A DNA stretch of 64,000 bases from Achromobacter agilis (lineage in GTDB: Bacteria; Pseudomonadota; Gammaproteobacteria; Burkholderiales; Burkholderiaceae_B). The stretch spans positions 305,680 to 369,679 of the forward strand of contig NZ_UFQB01000004.1 in NCBI RefSeq assembly GCF_900496965.1, given 5' to 3'. Under the pieces are notes generated by a model. It saw only the letters and a program-made list of their open reading frames with translations, was not told where the DNA came from and made no database searches. Made by a program: the position numbers and the translations under genes. Of the stretch, positions 59,576 through 64,000 are shown piece after piece; within the stretch, counting starts at the first letter, position 1, and every line of letters starts with the position of its first letter.

Positions 59576-60769
59576 TTAATCTGCCAGCGGCATGCCCCGT
59601 TCGGCCAGCGCGCAAAACATTGCGCTGCCCAAGGGAATGACAGCATCGTTGAAATCAAAATGCGAGTTGTGCAGCACGCAGCCGGAATCGGCTCCGCCCT
59701 GCCCCAGACGAAAATACGCACCGGGCTTGCTCTGCAGCATGAAGGAGAAATCCTCCGAACCCATCGACGGCACCAGGTCGCGCACGACATTCTCCTTGCC
59801 GATCATCTCGGTAGCGATGTCGGCCACCAGATTGGCGTGCTGCGGCGTGTTCAAGGTAGCAGGATAAATGCGTTCGTAGATCACTTCGGCCGTGCCGCCG
59901 AATGCGCCCGCGATGGCCGAAACCAGCTCGCGCATGCGCGTTTCCACCATTTCCTGCACGGACTTGCGGAAGGTGCGCACCGTGCCCACCATTTTCGCTT
60001 CGCGCGGAATCACGCTCATCGCGCCGGGATGCCCAGCCTGCAGGGACCCGATGGACACCACCGCCGAATCCAGCGGATTCACGTTGCGCGACACGATCGT
60101 CTGCAAGGCCGTGATGATCTGCCCGGCGATAGTGACCGGATCGATGGTCTGGTAGGGATGCGCGCCGTGGCCGCCCCGCCCCGTAATCAGGATCTCGAAG
60201 CGATCGGCCGCAGCCATCATCGGCCCTGGGTTGATACCGACGGTTCCCGGCTTCAGGCCCGGCCAATTATGCAGCGCATAGATCGCGTCGCACGGAAAAG
60301 TATCGAACAAACCATCTTCGAGCATGGCGCGCGCGCCGCCGCGCCCTTCTTCGGCCGGCTGGAAAATCAGCACTGCCGTACCGTCGAAATTGCGCGTCTG
60401 CGCCAGGTATTTCGCCGCGCCAATCAGAATGGCCGTGTGGCCGTCATGGCCGCAGCCGTGCATGAGGCCTGGCTTCGTGGACTTGTAGCCGAAATCGTTG
60501 TCCTCTGTCATGGGCAGCGCATCCATATCGGCGCGCAGGCCGATCATGCGTCCGCTATCGCAGCGTTTTCCGCGAATCACGCCAACCACGCCCGTCTTGC
60601 CGATACCGCGATGCACCTCGATACCCAACGCTTCGAGCGAGCCCGCAACGATACCGGACGTCCGCACCTCTTCGAATCCCAGTTCGGGATGAGCGTGCAA
60701 ATCGCGCCGCAGCGCCGTCAATTCGTCATGAAACAGTCGAATTGATTCCAATGGAGAACGTGCGTACAT
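59576..60769 (-). CDS. M20-family amidohydrolase (hippurate hydrolase-like)
   Basis: A 397-residue relative of the protein at 20105-21301. [20 protein letters not shown] and [11 protein letters not shown] carry the metal ligands and catalytic Glu, and HNSHFDFND is near the end. It cleaves an N-acyl or related amide. It shares an operon with pyrC, the next gene 11 bases on, although no pyrimidine link is known. The ATG at 60769 is preceded by CCTCCT, the complement of a ribosome binding site, so its translation start is unusual or leaderless. Confidence 0.87.
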   Translation of the reverse strand: MYARSPLESIRLFHDELTALRRDLHAHPELGFEEVRTSGIVAGSLEALGIEVHRGIGKTGVVGVIRGKRCDSGRMIGLRADMDALPMTEDNDFGYKSTKPGLMHGCGHDGHTAILIGAAKYLAQTRNFDGTAVLIFQPAEEGRGGARAMLEDGLFDTFPCDAIYALHNWPGLKPGTVGINPGPMMAAADRFEILITGRGGHGAHPYQTIDPVTIAGQIITALQTIVSRNVNPLDSAVVSIGSLQAGHPGAMSVIPREAKMVGTVRTFRKSVQEMVETRMRELVSAIAGAFGGTAEVIYERIYPATLNTPQHANLVADIATEMIGKENVVRDLVPSMGSEDFSFMLQSKPGAYFRLGQGGADSGCVLHNSHFDFNDAVIPLGSAMFCALAERGMPLAD

Positions 60770-60782
60770 AGGAGGTTACAGA

Positions 60783-60833
60783 ATGACGAGAGAGAGGGGA
60801 CAATCTGTGCATTTTAGTTGCTACAGAGGATAA
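60783..60833 (+). CDS. possible 16-codon leader ORF
   Basis: A perfect AGGAGG (60770-60775) stands 7 bases before an ATG that opens MTRERGQSVHFSCYRG and a TAA stop. It lies between the M20 start and the SWIB gene. Against it, the probable SWIB promoter (60840-60867) is downstream, so no transcript is evident. Confidence 0.2.
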   Translation: MTRERGQSVHFSCYRG

Positions 60834-60839
60834 ATGCCT

Positions 60840-60867
60840 TTGTCTTTACGGGAGAGACACGTTATGC
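60840..60867 (+). promoter_or_regulatory. probable promoter of the SWIB gene
   Basis: TTGTCT (60840-60845) and TTATGC (60862-60867) are separated by 16 bases. Expected start is near 60874, giving a ~43-base leader before the ATG at 60917. Confidence 0.5.
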
Positions 60868-60916
60868 TCCGGCCGCAGGACAATTTTTCCAACAGCCAGA
60901 GAAGGAGCGCCGCATT

Positions 60917-61195
60917 ATGGCCACAACCTCCAAACCCGCGACCGCGCGCAAGCCGAACGCTGCATTCATGAAGCCCCTGACCCCCAGCGCCGAATTGGCT
61001 GCCGTCATCGGCTCGGAAGCCGTGCCGCGTACCGAGGTCACCAAGAAGATCTGGGAATACATCAAGAAGCACAACCTGCAAGATGCCAGCAACAAGCGCA
61101 ACATCAACGCCGATGCCAAGCTGCGCCCGATCTTCGGCAAGGATCAGGTCACGATGTTCGAACTGACCAAGCTGGTCAACGCACATCTGAAGTAA
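60917..61195 (+). CDS. SWIB/MDM2-domain protein
   Basis: A 92-residue protein. After a basic, Ala/Thr/Lys-rich N-terminus (1-18) the rest is one SWIB domain (FMKPLTPSAELAAVIGSEAVPRTE..., IWEYIKKHNLQ, FGKDQVTMFELTKLVNAHLK). Small SWIB proteins occur in betaproteobacteria and chlamydiae, where some act with chromatin or topoisomerase; the role here is unknown. AAGGAG stands 9 bases before the ATG. Confidence 0.85.
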   Translation: MATTSKPATARKPNAAFMKPLTPSAELAAVIGSEAVPRTEVTKKIWEYIKKHNLQDASNKRNINADAKLRPIFGKDQVTMFELTKLVNAHLK

Positions 61196-61356
61196 GCAGG
61201 CAAAGGGCGTACCCCGTACGTCCCTGCCTCCTGCTCGCCTAGACGCCCTGGCTCAGTGCCGGGCGAGCCCGCCTCTCCTGTGCCTAGCGCCATTCCTTTC
61301 GCCTGCGGCCACTTTGCCGACAGCGCCGATCCTGCCCTACCCGCATCCCCCGATCG

Positions 61357-62232
61357 TCAAGCCTGGCGCGCCTCTTCGAGCAACCAGCCGCGAAATGCCG
61401 CCAAGTCCGGACGCTGTGCTGCCGCGCTCGGATAGACGATCCAGTAGCTATAGTCGTTCGGCAAAGCCAGATCGAAAAGACGCATCAAGCGCCCTTTGCG
61501 CAGGTCGTCGCTCGCCAGCGTCAAGCGTCCCAACGCCACGCCCTGTCCTTCGACCGCGGCCTGCAGGACCAGCGCTGAATCATTGAATACCGGACCTTTC
61601 GACAGATCCAGCGACACGTTCGCATAACGGCACCACTGCTCCCAGGCCGCTCGCGGCTGGTCATGCAGCAACGGAACCGAAGCAAGATCCGCCGGCGTGG
61701 CCAGCAACGGCGTGCCTTCCGCAAATGCGGGGCTGCATACCGGCGATAGCGACTCGCGCGCAACCAGGTCCGCCTTGAGGCCTGGCCAACGGCCGAGGCC
61801 CGAACGGATGCCGGCGTCGAACGCATCTCCGCCGCCCCACGTTTCCAGGGAGCTCGTCACGCGCAGATCCACCCCGGGATGACGTGCGTGAAATGCCGGC
61901 AGGCGCGGCAGCAGCCAGCGCGACGCGAATGACGGCAGCACCGTGATGCGCAGCGGGCCGTCGCCAACGCCGCGCACACGCCCGGTCGCCGCAGCGATAT
62001 GGTCGAACGCCTGCGACAGCTCCGCCAGATAGGACGCGCCCTTGCGGGTCAGCGTCAACGCATGCCCCCGGCGCGTAAACATCGGCTCGCCGAGCCACGC
62101 CTCAAGCTGGCGCACCTGATGGCTGATGGCGGCCTGAGTGACGCACAGCTCGCCCGCGGCGCGGGTGAAACTCAGGTGCCGGGCAGCGGCCTCGAAGGCA
62201 CGCAGCGCTCCGAGAGGCGGCAGGCGTCGCAT
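61357..62232 (-). CDS. LysR-family regulator, GcvA-like
   Basis: A 291-residue LTTR of the GcvA/AmpR branch: MRRLPPLGALRAFEAAARHLSF opens the winged helix-turn-helix, with TQAAISHQVRQLE as recognition part. The effector domain follows from about 90 (RITVLPSFASRWLLPRL). It is divergent from the LysE-family gene and probably controls it, sensing an amino acid. Confidence 0.88.
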   Translation of the reverse strand: MRRLPPLGALRAFEAAARHLSFTRAAGELCVTQAAISHQVRQLEAWLGEPMFTRRGHALTLTRKGASYLAELSQAFDHIAAATGRVRGVGDGPLRITVLPSFASRWLLPRLPAFHARHPGVDLRVTSSLETWGGGDAFDAGIRSGLGRWPGLKADLVARESLSPVCSPAFAEGTPLLATPADLASVPLLHDQPRAAWEQWCRYANVSLDLSKGPVFNDSALVLQAAVEGQGVALGRLTLASDDLRKGRLMRLFDLALPNDYSYWIVYPSAAAQRPDLAAFRGWLLEEARQA

Positions 62233-62369
62233 GATGCTCGATTAGCTGTATTTATGAAGCGTATGAGAATAGATCGTTTTGAAACGGCCGGATAGCGCTA
62301 TCTACTAGAGCCTTTCCGGCCGCGGACGTCAGGCGCCGCCGGCCCCGATCACGCGAAAATGAGGCGGCA

Positions 62370-62975
62370 ATGATAGCTTGGGACGTTTGGGCGGCATTTC
62401 TCGGATACGCGGTGCCGATGATCGCCAGCCCAGGGCCCGGCAACACCTTGCTTGCCACCGCGGGCGGCCGTTACGGCCTGCGCGGCTCCCTACCATTCTG
62501 GATAGGTTTCGAAGCCGGCAACGCCGTGCTCTGCGCGCTTTACGGCCTGAGCCTGGGCGGTACGCTTCACGAGTACCCGCAGCTTCACGCCATCCTGAAA
62601 TGGGGCGGCGCCGTCTATTTGCTGTACCTCGCATGGGGCTTCTTCCGGGCCAGCGCCGCTCCCGCTGGCCAGCAGGACGCCGGCAAGCGACTGGGGCTGC
62701 TCGACGGCTTCATCTGCGTGGCCCTGAACCCGAAGATCCATTCCATGATCATCGTGATGTTCTCGCAATTCCTTGTGCCGGAAGCCCGCCTGACTAGCCA
62801 GGTAGCGCAACTGAGCGCTGCATTCGTGGTCCTGGGCCTGTTCTGCCATTTCCCCTGGATCTACGGCGGCCAGGTCGTCCTGGGCCGCTTCACCTCCGCG
62901 CGAGCCTTGCGGATCCAGGCCCTGGTGTTCGGCAGCGCCATGCTCGCCGTCGCCGCATACGTGGCGCTGTCCTGA
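62370..62975 (+). CDS. LysE/RhtB-family amino-acid exporter
   Basis: A 201-residue inner-membrane protein with five to six helices. The family start PGPGNTLLATAGGRYGLRGS near residue 21 and ALNPKIHSMIIVMFSQF near 118 are typical of LysE-family exporters of amino acids or homoserine lactone. GAGG precedes the ATG by 5 bases. Its stop codon lies in the first unit of a 15-base tandem repeat. Confidence 0.87.
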   Translation: MIAWDVWAAFLGYAVPMIASPGPGNTLLATAGGRYGLRGSLPFWIGFEAGNAVLCALYGLSLGGTLHEYPQLHAILKWGGAVYLLYLAWGFFRASAAPAGQQDAGKRLGLLDGFICVALNPKIHSMIIVMFSQFLVPEARLTSQVAQLSAAFVVLGLFCHFPWIYGGQVVLGRFTSARALRIQALVFGSAMLAVAAYVALS

Positions 62976-63040
62976 CATGTGCAGCCCTGAGGTGGGCTGT
63001 CCAGAGGCGTGTTGTCCTGAAGTCGTGCTGTCCCGCACTC
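62969..63040 (+). repeat. degenerate 15-bp tandem repeat
   Basis: Four units starting GTCC or GCCC (15, 15, 15 and 16 bases) and a partial fifth follow each other; a rough consensus is GTCCTGAGGTGTGCT. The first unit spans the lysE-family stop codon. Copy-number change could extend or shift the end of that gene. Confidence 0.55.
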
Positions 63041-63071
63041 AGGCGCCAAGGGCACACTGGTCCATGAAAAA

Positions 63072-63089
63072 GGCCGGCAAATGCCGGCC
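63072..63089 (-). terminator. terminator of the small membrane-protein gene
   Basis: GGCCGGCA pairs perfectly with TGCCGGCC around two bases, followed on the minus strand by five T. It lies 36 bases after the stop at 63125. It could also stop plus-strand transcription weakly (CTTTG follows). Confidence 0.8.
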
Positions 63090-63124
63090 CTTTGCTGGGT
63101 GTCGAGGCCGATCTTCGGCAGCGC

Positions 63125-63490
63125 TCAGGCGTACGTGGTGGGCGCCGCGCCTTCCAGCAGAGCCAGCCAGCCCTTGATCAGGCGGTAAAGCACCCAGACC
63201 ACGGTAGCAGCCAGGCCGATCCAGCCGATGAAAATCAACGTGGCGATCGCGCTGATGGCCAGCCACAGCAGGGCCCACCAGAAAGTACGCAGCAGCCAAT
63301 CGAAGTGCGACGCATAGACCGTGCCCGCGGCATCCGAGCGCTTGACGTACATCAGCACGACGGCCGCCAGCGTAGCGATGCCCAGAAATCCACTCGTCAG
63401 AAAGCCCAGAGCGTACAGGCCATAAGCAACGTGGGTCAGCGTGCGCAGATCTAAAGTCGTACCGGGCACGGGGGTCTGGGAATCACTCAC
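63125..63490 (-). CDS. small integral membrane protein, DUF4870-like
   Basis: A 121-residue protein with three or four hydrophobic helices (THVAYGLYALGFLTSGFLGI, WWALLWLAISAIATLIFIGW, LAATVVWVLYRLIKGWLALL) and an intervening polar loop SHFDWLLRTFWW. This resembles the DUF4870/Tic20-like family of unknown function. The start is GTG at 63490 (reading MSDSQTPVP) because GGAG stands 7 bases upstream; an ATG at 63520 has none. Confidence 0.72.
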   Translation of the reverse strand: MSDSQTPVPGTTLDLRTLTHVAYGLYALGFLTSGFLGIATLAAVVLMYVKRSDAAGTVYASHFDWLLRTFWWALLWLAISAIATLIFIGWIGLAATVVWVLYRLIKGWLALLEGAAPTTYA

Positions 63491-63623
63491 GATAACGCTC
63501 CAACGAATTGACTCGGTCAATCTTACCGCACAAAGCCAGCCCGTCCACGGCCGTTGTTATTTGTGCACATTCAACGCTGGCGCGGCTTGCGGCTTGATCA
63601 CAGATTCGCAAGCGCCAAAGAAA

Positions 63624-63649
63624 AACCCCACAGCGCAAGCTGTGGGGTT
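63624..63649 (-). terminator. terminator after the distal 5S rRNA gene
   Basis: AACCCCACAG pairs perfectly with CTGTGGGGTT (10 bp, 6-base loop); on the minus strand TTTTTC follows. It lies 10 bases after the 5S gene. Confidence 0.88.
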
Positions 63650-63659
63650 CCGGATTGAA

Positions 63660-63773
63660 GCCTGACAATGACCTACTTTCACGGACGTCCGTCCACTATC
63701 ATCGGCGCAAAGGCGTTTCACTGTCCTGTTCGGGATGGGAAGGAGTGGGACCACCTCGCTATGGTTGTCAGGC
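63660..63773 (-). rRNA. rrf: 5S rRNA (distal copy)
   Basis: The minus strand carries the typical 5S blocks CATAGCGAGGTGG, CCCATCCCGAACAGG and GTAGGTCATTGTCAGGC. Helix I pairs GCCTGACAA at the 5' end with TTGTCAGGC at the 3' end. About 114 bases as drawn; ends may vary by one or two. It lies downstream of a second 5S copy that is separated by a full terminator. Confidence 0.93.
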
Positions 63774-63887
63774 ATAGCTGTTTGAACGCCTGCCTTTCGT
63801 GGCAAGCGCTCCAATTCTGGAGCTAGCCCAACCGTTGGCGCCTGGAGACTGGCTCGACAAACGCCCGGCATGAGCTTTCACAAAAGA

Positions 63888-63920
63888 CAAAACCCCACAG
63901 GATGTACCTGTGGGGTTTTG
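63888..63920 (-). terminator. strong terminator between the two 5S genes
   Basis: CAAAACCCCACAGG pairs perfectly with CCTGTGGGGTTTTG (14 bp, 5-base loop), and TTTTG plus TCTTTTG follow on the minus strand. It starts 10 bases after the right-hand 5S copy. Confidence 0.9.
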
Positions 63921-63930
63921 CGGAATAAAA

Positions 63931-64000
63931 GCCTGACGATGACCTACTTTCACAGACGTCCGTCCACTATCATCGGCGCAAAGTCGTTTCACTGTCCTGT
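63931..64000 (-). rRNA. rrf: 5S rRNA, 3' part (rest outside window)
   Basis: The 3' 70 bases of a second 5S gene; the 5' part lies beyond the right edge. It differs from the distal copy at three positions, including C for T in GTCATCGTCAGGC, part of helix I. The upstream 23S and 16S genes are expected to the right. Confidence 0.92.

Noticed and set aside
61196..61227. Stem-loop after the SWIB gene as a terminator
   Set aside because: The possible pairings conflict with each other and no T-run follows, so it was not called.

Overview
The window is a 64 kb piece of a GC-rich betaproteobacterial chromosome, most likely from Alcaligenaceae (the Bordetella/Achromobacter group). Three things point there: a dcw cell-division cluster in which murE and murF are fused into one 953-codon gene, a TctC/Bug-type binding protein, and a YeiE/YeiH and PagP complement typical of that family. 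This placement is inference from gene content and protein resemblance. No CRISPR array, insertion sequence, prophage or integrase was seen. The sequence reads as a core chromosomal region with metabolic accessory cassettes.

Layout, 1-31.9 kb. The left edge holds the end of an MFS transporter, an alpha/beta hydrolase and a YcaC-type hydrolase next to a LysR regulator. From 3.0 to 8.8 kb, on the minus strand, lies a sugar-acid module: dctQ-dctM-dctP TRAP transporter, uronate dehydrogenase and an SMP-30-type lactonase, preceded by a 3-hydroxyacyl-CoA dehydrogenase-family gene and a divergent LysR gene. Next come tRNA-Lys(UUU), metNIQ methionine uptake, a GH31 family protein with an apparently degraded catalytic site, mnmC, an inositol-phosphatase family gene, fadD, an M20 amidohydrolase, the yeiE-like/yeiH pair, a thioesterase, mgtE, pagP, chaC and an Lrp regulator. 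A minus-strand operon of GntR regulator, Bug receptor, TPP-dependent enzyme and unusual SDR protein follows (27.4-31.9 kb). It is headed by a perfect 10-bp inverted repeat over the regulator's start.

Layout, 32-56 kb. All main genes are on the minus strand except dciA. Read in transcription order the cluster is mraZ, rsmH, ftsL, ftsI, murE-murF, mraY, murD, ftsW, murG, murC, ddl, ftsQ, ftsA, ftsZ, lpxC, then (past the plus-strand dciA) an M23 peptidase, secA and a VOC protein. Ten genes from rsmH to ddl overlap by 1-11 bases, so they form one translationally coupled unit for peptidoglycan precursor synthesis and septation. A good sigma-70-like promoter and four 10-bp-phased MraZ-type repeats precede mraZ. 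rnpB (RNase P RNA) lies upstream behind its own terminator.

Layout, 56-64 kb. An ABC-F ATPase (uup), pyrC with an M20 amidohydrolase, a SWIB-domain protein, a GcvA-like LysR/LysE exporter pair, a small membrane protein, and two tandem 5S rRNA genes (the second cut by the window edge) that mark the distal end of an rRNA operon entering from the right.
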